Positions 53,042 through 62,154 of a DNA stretch of 64,000 nucleotides are shown one piece after another. The position numbers and the translations under genes are program-made. Source of the stretch: Pseudomonas helleri (GTDB taxonomy: Bacteria; Pseudomonadota; Gammaproteobacteria; Pseudomonadales; Pseudomonadaceae); the NCBI RefSeq assembly GCF_001043025.1, contig NZ_JYLD01000013.1, positions 92,643 through 156,642 on the forward strand, given 5' to 3'. Below the pieces are notes generated by a model. That model made no database searches, was not told where the DNA came from, and worked only from the letters and a program-made list of their open reading frames with translations. How positions within the stretch are numbered: position 1 is the stretch's first letter; each line of letters starts with the position of its first letter.

Positions 53042-55399
53042 TCAGAACTGATAGTTCAGCCCCAACGTCAACGAACGTTGCGGTGCAGGTTGGCGGCCCC
53101 ACGGGCTGGTGTCGATGCCACGGAAGTAATACTCGCGGTTGAACAGGTTGCTGATGCCCGCAGAGGCGGTCAGTACGCTGTGGTCTTGCAACTTGAACTG
53201 GCGCTCGATGGAGGTATTCCACAGCCAGTAGGCGGGCAGCCGACCGACCGAGGCAATGGCATCTTCGTCTACGCTGTTGGCGGCGTCGGTGTAGGCGCTG
53301 CTCACGTACAGGCCATCGAGGCTGTAGCTCCAGTGTTCGGCAAAACGGTAATGACCATCGACGCTGAACTGGTTGCGCGAGGCGAAGGGCACGTCATTGC
53401 CTTTGTAGATACCGTTACGCTGCTTGGCATCGAGGTAGGCATAACTGGCGTGCAAGTCAAGGGCGGGCAGGGCTTGCGGGGTCCAGAAGATTTCACTTTC
53501 GATGCCCTGGTGACGGGTGCTGCCCAGGTTGACGAAGCGGTCGGTGGTGCCGTTGTAGACGATCTGATCCTCAAAATCGATGCGGTACAGGCCCATATCG
53601 ACGCGCAGGCCGTCCCAAGGTGTATAGCGCACGCCCGTTTCGTAGTTCCATGCCAGTTCAGCGCCGACTTGGCCTTCCTTGACGATCTGCGTGACTTGCG
53701 GCGGACGCAGGGATTTCTGCGCGTTGGCGTATACGTACCAGTCGTCACTGGCCTGGAAGCCGACGGTCAGGCCCGGCAACCACTCCCGGGAGGTGTTTTC
53801 GTTGGTAAAGCCGGTGATGCCGTCGTCGTAGTCCATGCGCGCATTTTCATAACGCGCGCCGGGGGTAATGGTCAGGCGGTTGTCGAACAGGCCGATGGCG
53901 TTGCTGATGTAGAACGCCTTGGCCGAGTCATTGAACTGCCAGTCACGGAACGGCGTGGTTTTGCCCGTAGCAACGCTTTGGCGGTCGACCTTGTAGTCGA
54001 TGTCTTCCTTGACGTAGCGGGCACCCAGCAGCCAGGTCTGGCTGACCTGGTCGCCGTCGATGTTCATGCTCAGGCGCGGCTCGCTGCCCCAGACCTTGAA
54101 GTCTCGCGGGCCATCCTGCTTGGTGACGGCGGTGCCATCCGGGGTGAAAGGCAGGCCCACGACAAAGTTGCGGTAGCTCTTATGGGCGAAGTTGGTCCAA
54201 CTGAACTGCACCGAGTCGAACGGGCCAATAGCGCCCAATTGTTGGGTGTAGGTGCCCCAGACGCGGTCGGTATTGCCTTCGAAGTTGTCCAGCGGGCGGG
54301 TCGACTGGCGCGGGTTGTCTTTGTAGTCGCGCACGCTGAGAGCGCCAGGCAGGTCCATGTCGGCGCGGTAGTGCTGAATGCCGAAGCTCAGGTCACGGTC
54401 ATCGTCGATGTTCCATTGGCCACGCAGGCGGTAGTTCTGGATATCCGTGTCGGAGTGTTCACGACCGGTTTCACCGTTGATGCTGTTGAGGTCCAGTTGC
54501 AGGCCGAAATTGTCGGTCAGGTAACCGCCGGTGCCCACGTAGGTGTCCCACAGCTGGCGGCCACCGGGGTTGAAGGTGGTGCGCTCTTGAACGGTGTTTT
54601 GCCACTCGTGGGGGATGGGTTTGCTGATGAAGTTGATCACCCCGCCGACGTTGTTCGGGCCGTATTGCACCGCCGCGCCGCCGCGCACCACGTCGATGCG
54701 ATCAACCGTCGCCATGGTCACCGGGAACAATGACAGCCCGGTCTGGCCATAGGGTGCCAGTGCCAGCGGAATCCCGTCAGACAAAGCCTGAACCCGGCCG
54801 CTGCGGCTTTCATAGAGGCCGCGCACGGCGATTTGTGGCAGTGCGCCGGTGCCGGTTTCGTCAAACACCTTGACCCCCGGCACACGTTGCAAGGCTTCAT
54901 CGACCCCGCGCACGCTGGCTTTTTGCAGTTGCTCGTTGCCAATCACCGTACGGCTGCCCGCGTAGGTGCGAACTTCCGGGTCGGTGGCGCTACCCAATAC
55001 ATCACCTTTGATCACCATGGTGCCCAAAGCTACCGGCTCAGCAGGCGGTGGCGGGGTGAGGGTATTGGCCTGGGTGTCTTGCGCGACGATAAAAAACGTC
55101 TGGTCGTCGCGCTTTTGCACGTTAAGGCCATGTTTATCGAGTAGTCGGTGCAGGGCTTCTTCAGCGGTATAGCGACCTTTGAGCGCCGGGGTGGTGCTGT
55201 TGCCGACCACGTCGCTGGCGAAAATGATTTGCACGCGGGACTGTTGGGCCAGCGTATTCAGCGCTTGCTCCAGGTTGCTGCTCGGCAAGTCGACGTCGAA
55301 CGTATCGTTGCCCTGGGCATTGGCCGAGAGGGCGAACAGAAGGCTGGTGGCGAGTACAGACAGCGACAGATACTGACGCGCCGGCAAGCGTTGTTTCAT
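53042..55399 (-). CDS. fecA: TonB-dependent sensor receptor (FecA-like)
   Basis: A 785-residue receptor: signal peptide (about 1-28), an STN signalling domain (about 31-105), plug (about 125-245, with VDRIDVVRGGAAVQYGPNNVGG) and barrel with C-terminal Phe. Many stretches resemble E. coli ferric-dicitrate receptor FecA (for example MDLPGALSVRDY and the STRPL turn). The STN domain and the upstream fecR and fecI genes make it a signalling receptor. The ATG at 55397-55399 has AGGAG upstream. Substrate may be ferric citrate or another ferric carboxylate. Confidence 0.9.
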   Translation of the reverse strand: MKQRLPARQYLSLSVLATSLLFALSANAQGNDTFDVDLPSSNLEQALNTLAQQSRVQIIFASDVVGNSTTPALKGRYTAEEALHRLLDKHGLNVQKRDDQTFFIVAQDTQANTLTPPPPAEPVALGTMVIKGDVLGSATDPEVRTYAGSRTVIGNEQLQKASVRGVDEALQRVPGVKVFDETGTGALPQIAVRGLYESRSGRVQALSDGIPLALAPYGQTGLSLFPVTMATVDRIDVVRGGAAVQYGPNNVGGVINFISKPIPHEWQNTVQERTTFNPGGRQLWDTYVGTGGYLTDNFGLQLDLNSINGETGREHSDTDIQNYRLRGQWNIDDDRDLSFGIQHYRADMDLPGALSVRDYKDNPRQSTRPLDNFEGNTDRVWGTYTQQLGAIGPFDSVQFSWTNFAHKSYRNFVVGLPFTPDGTAVTKQDGPRDFKVWGSEPRLSMNIDGDQVSQTWLLGARYVKEDIDYKVDRQSVATGKTTPFRDWQFNDSAKAFYISNAIGLFDNRLTITPGARYENARMDYDDGITGFTNENTSREWLPGLTVGFQASDDWYVYANAQKSLRPPQVTQIVKEGQVGAELAWNYETGVRYTPWDGLRVDMGLYRIDFEDQIVYNGTTDRFVNLGSTRHQGIESEIFWTPQALPALDLHASYAYLDAKQRNGIYKGNDVPFASRNQFSVDGHYRFAEHWSYSLDGLYVSSAYTDAANSVDEDAIASVGRLPAYWLWNTSIERQFKLQDHSVLTASAGISNLFNREYYFRGIDTSPWGRQPAPQRSLTLGLNYQF

Positions 55400-55475
55400 G
55401 GACGGGGCTCCTGAGAACGTTAGGGTTAGTTCTATTGCCGTCACCCGCACGGCAAAACCCTACCTCGTCACTGAA

Positions 55476-56315
55476 TTATTTTTTTGCAGGCTTGTGGGTG
55501 ATGTGCAACGTACCGTCCGCATCCCGCGCCATCGTCAGGGGCAAGATATGCGGGAACAGGTCGAGCAGGTCTTCAACGTTGTCGGTATTGAATATGCCGC
55601 TGATGGGCAATTGCGCCAGGGCTGGATCTTCGAGGCGGATCGGCGCCTGACGATAACGCTGGATCTGCGCAATGGCCTGTGCCAGCGGGGTGCGCGAGAA
55701 CACCAGCTTGCGTTCTTGCCAGGCCAGCACGCCGGGCAGGTCTGCGTTTCGGGTTGGCTGTAGCTGACCGTCAAGGACCGCCAACTGCTGCCCCGGAATC
55801 AGCCGCTGTTGCTGTGCCGGATCGGTAATTGACTGCACGTTGACGCTGCCGCGCACCAATGCCACGTGCACGGCATTCGCTTCGCGGGCCACATTGAACA
55901 GGGTGCCCAACACGGTCACGCGTGCAGCACCGGCATCCACCTGGAACGGGCGCCACAGCGTTTTGCTGACATCGAACAAGGCCTGTCCGCTGTTGAGTGC
56001 CACGCGACGCGAACGCAAGTGCCAACTGACTTCAACCTGGGTGCCGCTGTCGAGCACCACCCGGCTGCCGTCTGCCAGATCGAGCACGCGCCGCTCGCCC
56101 AGTGCACTGCTGTACTGTTCGATGCGATAGCTGGGGTCTGTCCAGAACAGACCTGCACCCACCAGCGCCACCAGGGCCCCAACCACCAGCGGCGTGCGCG
56201 GTTTGCGCGGCTTGGGGGTGGGCATCGGAAAACGCTTGCGCAGCTCTTCGCGATGGCGGGCCAGGGTTTGGTCTTCGGCGGACAGCGGTTGCTCGGGTGA
56301 AGAGGGCGTGTTCAT
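55476..56315 (-). CDS. fecR: FecR-type anti-sigma regulator
   Basis: A 279-residue FecR protein: short cytoplasmic part, one membrane segment (about 43-60), and a periplasmic FecR domain (about 65-215) that meets the STN domain of the receptor, followed by a C-terminal secretin/TonB-like fold. Overlaps the sigma gene by four bases and ends 76 bp before the receptor start. Confidence 0.9.
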   Translation of the reverse strand: MNTPSSPEQPLSAEDQTLARHREELRKRFPMPTPKPRKPRTPLVVGALVALVGAGLFWTDPSYRIEQYSSALGERRVLDLADGSRVVLDSGTQVEVSWHLRSRRVALNSGQALFDVSKTLWRPFQVDAGAARVTVLGTLFNVAREANAVHVALVRGSVNVQSITDPAQQQRLIPGQQLAVLDGQLQPTRNADLPGVLAWQERKLVFSRTPLAQAIAQIQRYRQAPIRLEDPALAQLPISGIFNTDNVEDLLDLFPHILPLTMARDADGTLHITHKPAKK

Positions 56316-56836
56316 AAAGGGCCGGGCGGACGATCCAGGTGTGCGCGGCAGGCAGCAATGCCCAGACGCAGGTGTTTTTCAACGGTTTTTAGTGAAATGC
56401 CCATACGTGCGGCCACTTCAGCCTGGGGCAACTCGTGAATCTTGTGCATGACAAAGACCATCTGGCAACGCTCCGGCAATTGGCTGATGGCCTGGGTGAG
56501 CAATTCCAGCTCCCGAGCCGACTCATACTGGCGCGTTGGTGACGGCGCCGGGCAGACAGCATCCGGCGGTTCGGGCATCTCAATGAGCCAGGCCTGGCTG
56601 CGTCGCTCACTGCGGTAGCGGTTGACCGCTTGATCGTGGGAGATCTTGCGCAACAACGCCAACGGCGTGTGGACGTTATCCTTTTCGCGTTTTTCAAGCA
56701 ATTGCACGCAGACGTCATGGACCACTTCGCGGGCAAAACCGCGATCGCCAAAACGCCGACGCACATGATCTACCAGCTCGTCGTAGTGACGCACCAGTGT
56801 ACTGAGCAGTGAGGGTTTGACGGGGTCGAAGGGCAT
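56312..56836 (-). CDS. fecI: ECF sigma factor (FecI-like)
   Basis: A 174-residue ECF sigma factor with region 2 (about 15-75, including REVVHDVCVQLLE) and region 4 (about 115-165, with AEVAARMGISLKTVEKHL). It would transcribe the receptor gene after a signal through FecR. A weakly Fur-box-like AT-rich stretch lies before its start (about 56865-56890), too weak to call. Confidence 0.9.
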   Translation of the reverse strand: MPFDPVKPSLLSTLVRHYDELVDHVRRRFGDRGFAREVVHDVCVQLLEKREKDNVHTPLALLRKISHDQAVNRYRSERRSQAWLIEMPEPPDAVCPAPSPTRQYESARELELLTQAISQLPERCQMVFVMHKIHELPQAEVAARMGISLKTVEKHLRLGIAACRAHLDRPPGPL

Positions 56837-57044
56837 GATCGGCCTGAGCGGGTGCAGAGCGGCAGCAAATATAAATGAGAAATGTTTCCATTCATAGTGA
56901 AGATTGCCACAGCGTGCTTGCGCTCATGGGAGGAGGATTTACCAGCCGCAAAAGGGTTTCAAAACCCAAGAATGCGTCGTACAGTCTCGCGCGGCAAAAC
57001 GCTAGTCGCTACGGCACGCACCCACGGTCAACCAAGGCATAACC

Positions 57045-57818
57045 ATGATCGATTTGAACCAGGTCAGCGCTTTTCAACAGCAAACACAGGTCTTCGACCG
57101 CGTCTCGCTGCACATTGGCTACAACGAACGCGTGGCCATCCTTGGCCCTAACGGCGCCGGCAAAAGCACCCTGTTAAAGCTCATCAACCGCGAGATCTAC
57201 CCGGTTGAGCGTGAAGGCAGCTACCTGAAGCTGTTCGGCGATGAAACCGTGAACCTGTGGGCCCTGCGCAGCAAGATCGGCTTTGTGTCCCAGGACATGC
57301 AAGAGGATTACACCCCGTACACCTCGGCGCTGGATGTGGTGGTGTCCGGCTTCTTTGGCGCCATGGGCGCCCACGCTCACTTGCAGCCCAATGAAGAACA
57401 AATCACTTTGGCCCGCAACCTGATGCAGCAATTGGGCAGTGATATTGAAGAGCAGCGTATGTTCCAGCGCCTGTCCACCGGGCAAAAGCGCCGCTTGCTG
57501 CTGGCCCGCGCCCTGGTTCACCACCCGCAAGCACTGATTCTTGACGAACCCACCAGCGGCCTGGACATGGGCGCCAGCCTTGGTTTGCTGTCGCTGATGC
57601 GTAATTTCTGTGGCGAAGATCGCGCCATGATCATCACGACTCACCACATCGACGAGATCATTCCGGAAATCGACCGGGTGATTCTTATCAGCCAGGGCAA
57701 ACTGATTGCCGACGGGCCCAAGCGCGAGATCCTCACCAGCGAGAAGCTTTCAGCGCTGTATCAAACTGAACTGCAAGTTTCGGAAAACAACGGCTGGTAT
57801 CGCTGCTGGCACGCGTAA
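57045..57818 (+). CDS. Stand-alone ABC ATPase
   Basis: A 257-residue ABC ATPase with Walker A GPNGAGKST (about 35-43), signature LSTGQKRR (with Thr instead of the usual Gly in the third place) and Walker B LILDEPT (about 165). No permease gene is adjacent. It resembles the ModF/YlmA group, in which ATPases of this kind have unclear partners. Confidence 0.85.
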   Translation: MIDLNQVSAFQQQTQVFDRVSLHIGYNERVAILGPNGAGKSTLLKLINREIYPVEREGSYLKLFGDETVNLWALRSKIGFVSQDMQEDYTPYTSALDVVVSGFFGAMGAHAHLQPNEEQITLARNLMQQLGSDIEEQRMFQRLSTGQKRRLLLARALVHHPQALILDEPTSGLDMGASLGLLSLMRNFCGEDRAMIITTHHIDEIIPEIDRVILISQGKLIADGPKREILTSEKLSALYQTELQVSENNGWYRCWHA

Positions 57819-57825
57819 CAGCGCT

Positions 57826-58779
57826 TTAGCCCTGACAGGCCGGGCTTGGCAGCTTAACGCCCGGCAACCGATGACGCCTCGCCGCCCAGACCACGCCGCC
57901 CACCAACAAAGCAATCGACACCAACTCGATGAGGCTGGGCAGGCGTTGGGCGTAAAAGAAGCCATAAATACAGGCGAACAGCGTTTCAAAGACAATCAAT
58001 TGCGCGCTGAGCGACGCTGCCATGCGCCTTGAGCAGGCATTCCATAACCCATTGGCAATCCACGAGCCGCAGAACGCCAGGAACAGGCACACCCACAAAA
58101 AGTCCATCCAGCGGCTGCTGTCGATGTTGGCAGGCATGAGGTTGGGGAACAGCCACCAGGCCACCAAGCCAAACACCACGGCGACGGTCCCGGTAGCGAT
58201 GCCCAGCAGGGTAGACCATTCGCTGCTGTTGAATGCGCTGTGCTTGAGGTAACGGGCATTGTGGGTGGCGTACCACGACCAACTGATCACACCGCAGAAC
58301 CCGCAAGCGATGCCCAGCAGTTGCGTGGTCAACTCAGTGCCCGATGAATGGGCAGCGGTATGTTCCAGGCTGATCGATACGATTCCGAGGAATACCATCA
58401 ATAAAGGCAGCTTGAGTTTGCTGATCGGCAACGAGCCCGCATCGGCGCGGCCTAAAAACGTGATGGCCACCGGCATGATGCCGTTGATCAACGAGGCCGT
58501 CGTGACCCCGCTGAGCTGCACAGAGGCCCCCAGCAGCGCATAGTTCAGCACGTTACCGGTGAGCGACAGACGCAACAGCATGCCGACATCGGCGCGGCTG
58601 ATTTTAGCCAGCAGGCGTGCTGCCATGGGCAGTGCAACGGCCAGGGAAATCAGGCCATACATCGCAAAGCGGACGCTGCTGATCAGTACCGCATTAAATT
58701 CCGGCAGCAAGGAGGGCCCAAGAATAACTCCGCCCCAAATGGCTCCGGCCAGCAACGCAAACACAATCCCGCTTTTCAT
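57826..58779 (-). CDS. EamA/DMT-family transporter
   Basis: A roughly 317-residue inner-membrane protein with ten predicted helices in two halves, the EamA duplication. Start taken at the ATG 58777-58779. It is convergent with the ABC ATPase and divergent from a LysR regulator, a pair often seen for metabolite exporters. Substrate unknown. Confidence 0.88.
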   Translation of the reverse strand: MKSGIVFALLAGAIWGGVILGPSLLPEFNAVLISSVRFAMYGLISLAVALPMAARLLAKISRADVGMLLRLSLTGNVLNYALLGASVQLSGVTTASLINGIMPVAITFLGRADAGSLPISKLKLPLLMVFLGIVSISLEHTAAHSSGTELTTQLLGIACGFCGVISWSWYATHNARYLKHSAFNSSEWSTLLGIATGTVAVVFGLVAWWLFPNLMPANIDSSRWMDFLWVCLFLAFCGSWIANGLWNACSRRMAASLSAQLIVFETLFACIYGFFYAQRLPSLIELVSIALLVGGVVWAARRHRLPGVKLPSPACQG

Positions 58780-58877
58780 CACGCCCACTCAACTAATGAC
58801 TTTGGCGAGATTCTATCGGTAGCAATTCAACGTCACCTGCGATAAAAAATCAGTCACCCATTCCGCTGCGGAATATC

Positions 58878-59816
58878 TTGCTGTTTGTCGCCACAAGGAG
58901 CTGCATCATCAACCGTTACCTGCGTGCCTTGCCGCCTTTGGAAACCCTGATCACCTTTGAAGCAGTCGGCCGCCACTCAAGCTTTACTGGCGCTTCCAGG
59001 GAGTTGTTCCTGACCCAAAGCGCCGTGAGCAAACAAATGCGTCAGCTGGAAGACTGCATCGGCGTGCCGCTGTTCGAAAGAAAACCGCGCGGCGTCATGC
59101 TCACGCCTGCCGCGCAGGAACTGCTGATAACGGTCAATACACTCCTGACCACGCTGCACCAGAGCGTGACGCGGATCCGCAATGTGCATCAACCCAACAC
59201 CGTCTCAATTTTGGCGACCCACGCTCTGGCGCAGTTTTGGCTGTTCCCCAAACTGATCGAATTCAACAAGGCCTATCCCGACATCGCCGTGCACGTGCAC
59301 GCAATGAATGAATTCGATGAAGCCAGCCTCAAGGACTACGACCTGGGCATCCTCTACGGCCAAGGCGAGTGGGGTGCTTTAAATTGCGACTTTCTGATTC
59401 CTGAAATCGTCTTTCCGGTTGTCCATGCAGCCCTGGACGTCACGGATATACAAACCCTGGAACAACTGGCCAGCGCCAATCTGGTGCAGATCGACACCTC
59501 GGCCTGGCATTGCCTGGACTGGGAGCAGTGGTTTGAGCATTTCGGCATCGACTACCTCGCCCCGGAAAAAGCCCCGGTGTTCAACCAACTGACCTTGGCT
59601 TTTCGCGCGGTGCAACAAGGCATGGGCATTGGCCTGGCGTGGACCTTTATGGGCGACGAAGCCTTCGCCAAAGGCGAGTTGCAGCGCGTCACCGGGTTTG
59701 AATGCGTGACAGGGCGCGCCGAGTACCTGGTGTCGGTCAAGCATCGGCCGTTGTCGCCCTGTGCGGTGATTTTTCGCGAGTGGGTATTGGGTGTTGGGGG
59801 GCGCACGCCCAGGTAG
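58878..59816 (+). CDS. LysR-family regulator (GcvA-like)
   Basis: Up to 312 residues, GcvA-like: helix-turn-helix FTGASRELFLTQSAVS (about 37-52) and effector domain. The start is uncertain. The in-frame TTG at 58878 has only a poor ribosome-binding site, while a strong AAGGAG lies just before ATC ATC at codon 10-11. The family normally starts close to RYLRALPPLETL, which favours an initiation near those ATC codons. Probably controls the divergent exporter. Confidence 0.85.
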   Translation: MLFVATRSCIINRYLRALPPLETLITFEAVGRHSSFTGASRELFLTQSAVSKQMRQLEDCIGVPLFERKPRGVMLTPAAQELLITVNTLLTTLHQSVTRIRNVHQPNTVSILATHALAQFWLFPKLIEFNKAYPDIAVHVHAMNEFDEASLKDYDLGILYGQGEWGALNCDFLIPEIVFPVVHAALDVTDIQTLEQLASANLVQIDTSAWHCLDWEQWFEHFGIDYLAPEKAPVFNQLTLAFRAVQQGMGIGLAWTFMGDEAFAKGELQRVTGFECVTGRAEYLVSVKHRPLSPCAVIFREWVLGVGGRTPR

Positions 59817-59870
59817 GAATGGGTCCGAGCGCCCAAGGTTAAGCGCTCGGATGTAGCGAGACAAAATAGG

Positions 59871-61502
59871 TCAGAGCAGTGGCGGTATGGTCGCTTGCAC
59901 GGGCACTTCCAGTACCGTTGGCACGTTACGGGTGAAGGCTTCGCGGCAGGCCTTGCGGATCTCATCGAGGGTAGTGGCGCGTACCCCATGGGCGCCATAG
60001 CCCTGTGCCAGAGCGACAAAATCCAGACCTGGCAAATCCAGCCCCGGCACGTTCGGCGTTTGTTCCAGCACGGCAAAGGACTTCAAAATCCCGTATTGCC
60101 CGTTGCGAGGCACGACAAAGAGAATCGGTAATTCGTGCTGCACCGCCGTCCATAAGCCTTGTATGGAGTATTGGAACGAGCCATCGCCGATGATCGCCAG
60201 CACGGGGCGATTGCGCCCACTGTCACGCTCAGCCAACGCAATACCGATACTGGCCGGAAGGTTCCAGCCCAGGCTGCCACTGGCAAAGGTATAAAACGAG
60301 TCGGGCTGATCCACAGGCCATGCGCTATGAAGCTCTGCGAGGTTAGAAGGCGACTCTTCAATCAGAACCGTATTGGCGGGCGTTGCAGCGCGCAGGGCCT
60401 GGAACACACTGAGTGATGACAACAACCCATCGATGCTTTCTGCGTGCTTGGCTGCCGGGTGCGGAGCCAAGCCATGTGCCTGGCGCTTGACCGCAGCACT
60501 GCCGACGGGGCGCGGCTTGACTTGAGCAATCAAGGCATCCAGCGACAGGACCGCATCCCCCAGCACACTGTCGCCGACCGGTGCACGAGCCGCCTCACTG
60601 GGGTCGTCAGTGATGTGCAAAAGGCGTAAGCCCTCAGGCAAGTAGTCGCCGGCAACATAGGGATAATAGCGAAACACCGGGGCGCCAATGACGATAGCCA
60701 GATCATGGCCCGCAAGCTTCTGCGATAAAGGTGCAATGGCAAAAGGCAAGCCGCCAGCATACAGCGGATGGCTTTCCGGGAAAGGAGGGCGCTCAGAGGC
60801 AGGCGCGGCGTACACCGTGGCTTGCAACTGCTCAGCCAGGGCAATGGCTTGCGGCCAGCCCTGGCCACGGGCGATGGCCGCACCATAAATCAGCGCCGGA
60901 TTAGTAGCGTTGGATAACGCCTGAGCAAACGCGCTGAGCACCTCAGGGTCTGGAGCAATACGCGTGGCCACCGAGCGCACAAGGGCAGGGCCTCTGGCAG
61001 GCTTGTCCCAATCATCCAGTGGAATCGACAAAAACACCGGACCGGCAGGCGGTTGCACGGCGATGGCGTAAGCGCGCATAAACGCGGCCGGGACATCTTC
61101 AGCGCAAACCGGCTCATAACTCCACTTCACCCAAGGCTTGGGCAAAAGAGCCGGCTCAATATTGGTCAGCCACGGCTCCATCAGCAACATGTCCCGGGTT
61201 TGGTTACCCGCGGTAATGATCAACGGCGTTCTGTTCTGAAACGCGGTCAAAATATTGCTCATGGCGTTGCTCAGCCCGGCACTGGTATGCACGTTAACGA
61301 TCGCCGGTCGCCGATTGGCCTGCGCAAAACCATCCGCCGCGCCAACCGCAGAAGACTCATGCAGGGTTTGGATATAGCGAAAATCGGCCGGGAAATCCTT
61401 GAGAAAGGTCTCCTCAGTCGAGCCAGGATTGCCAAACATCGTGGTAAGCCCCAGCTCTCGTAGCAACTGATACGTCACATCGCGGACGGTTTTGCCTGTC
61501 AT
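59871..61502 (-). CDS. mdlC: ThDP-dependent decarboxylase, benzoylformate decarboxylase-like
   Basis: A 543-residue thiamine-diphosphate enzyme with strong likeness to P. putida benzoylformate decarboxylase (BFDC) along its length: ThDP motif GDGSFQYSIQ...N region, DFPADFRYI and WSYEP. Catalytic residues Ser28, Glu49 and His72 match BFDC Ser26, Glu47 and His70. But Tyr280 stands where BFDC has His281, in FRYY versus FRYH. It thus may act on a different 2-oxo acid or be slower. The ATG at 61502 has GGAG upstream. No other mandelate gene is beside it. Confidence 0.85.
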   Translation of the reverse strand: MTGKTVRDVTYQLLRELGLTTMFGNPGSTEETFLKDFPADFRYIQTLHESSAVGAADGFAQANRRPAIVNVHTSAGLSNAMSNILTAFQNRTPLIITAGNQTRDMLLMEPWLTNIEPALLPKPWVKWSYEPVCAEDVPAAFMRAYAIAVQPPAGPVFLSIPLDDWDKPARGPALVRSVATRIAPDPEVLSAFAQALSNATNPALIYGAAIARGQGWPQAIALAEQLQATVYAAPASERPPFPESHPLYAGGLPFAIAPLSQKLAGHDLAIVIGAPVFRYYPYVAGDYLPEGLRLLHITDDPSEAARAPVGDSVLGDAVLSLDALIAQVKPRPVGSAAVKRQAHGLAPHPAAKHAESIDGLLSSLSVFQALRAATPANTVLIEESPSNLAELHSAWPVDQPDSFYTFASGSLGWNLPASIGIALAERDSGRNRPVLAIIGDGSFQYSIQGLWTAVQHELPILFVVPRNGQYGILKSFAVLEQTPNVPGLDLPGLDFVALAQGYGAHGVRATTLDEIRKACREAFTRNVPTVLEVPVQATIPPLL

Positions 61503-61817
61503 GGAAACTCCGATCAATTCAAATTGATGACATTGCGAAATAGCTGATGGGCAGGGTAGTTATTTCGCGCGTGTTCACCACAAGCCAGCGCTGGAACTGC
61601 GCGGTGATCAGATCGGAGGGTAGGCGAAGAGGGGGGTGGTGGGGGTGAGGGCGACGAGTGGTTTGGGTGGGATAAATTGAAGGTTTGAGTGTGTGAAATT
61701 GTCACAGCTTGATGAGGTGAGAAGTGATCCGTGCGTTAGGGACGCATAATTGACTCTAGCCAAAACGTTATCAAAAAGCCATCATGCAGTATTTTCATCA
61801 TCAGTGAAGCACACGGA
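61503..61817. other. Intergenic stretch with G-rich tract; start of AT-rich region
   Basis: No gene supported. It contains a G-rich tract at about 61616-61672 (runs GGGGGG, GGGGG, GGG, GGG, GGG). From about 61680 on the base composition is visibly richer in A and T than the rest of the window. Confidence 0.5.
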
Positions 61818-62096
61818 ATGTCACACGCCTTTAGTCATGGAATGATTAGACTTTACAAACATTACAGTGATGAGTGCGGAGCCAGAGAGAAAGGAATTCG
61901 TGAAGATTGCGAAATCACTTCGCTCATCGTGAATCCTCCTGATTGCATCCCATCACGAGCCATTGGTGAAATCTGGAGATTACGTATGGAACCAAAAATG
62001 GCTCAGGATCCCCCTCTGTTTCCATCAGAACATGTGGAACACACTAAAATACATTTTTGGTCAAGTAGGAATATTGAGCTGGGTGCGCTGGGTTAG
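61818..62096 (+). CDS. Small hypothetical ORF, doubtful
   Basis: A 92-codon open frame with a poor ribosome-binding site and no recognisable family. It lies in AT-rich DNA just before the nitrilase-like gene. It could be a real short gene, a fragment or chance. Confidence 0.3.
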   Translation: MSHAFSHGMIRLYKHYSDECGAREKGIREDCEITSLIVNPPDCIPSRAIGEIWRLRMEPKMAQDPPLFPSEHVEHTKIHFWSSRNIELGALG

Positions 62097-62154
62097 TCTT
62101 TGAAAGTTGAAGATTTTTTTGATTCAGCTTAATTAATTTTTATAGGATTTAGCT

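Noticed and set aside
53078..54733. 551-codon open frame antisense to the FecA-like receptor
   Set aside because: Shadow frame; Val/Gly/Ala-rich without domain.
56860..56900. Fur box before fecI
   Set aside because: AT-rich hexamers are present but match the consensus too weakly to list as a site.
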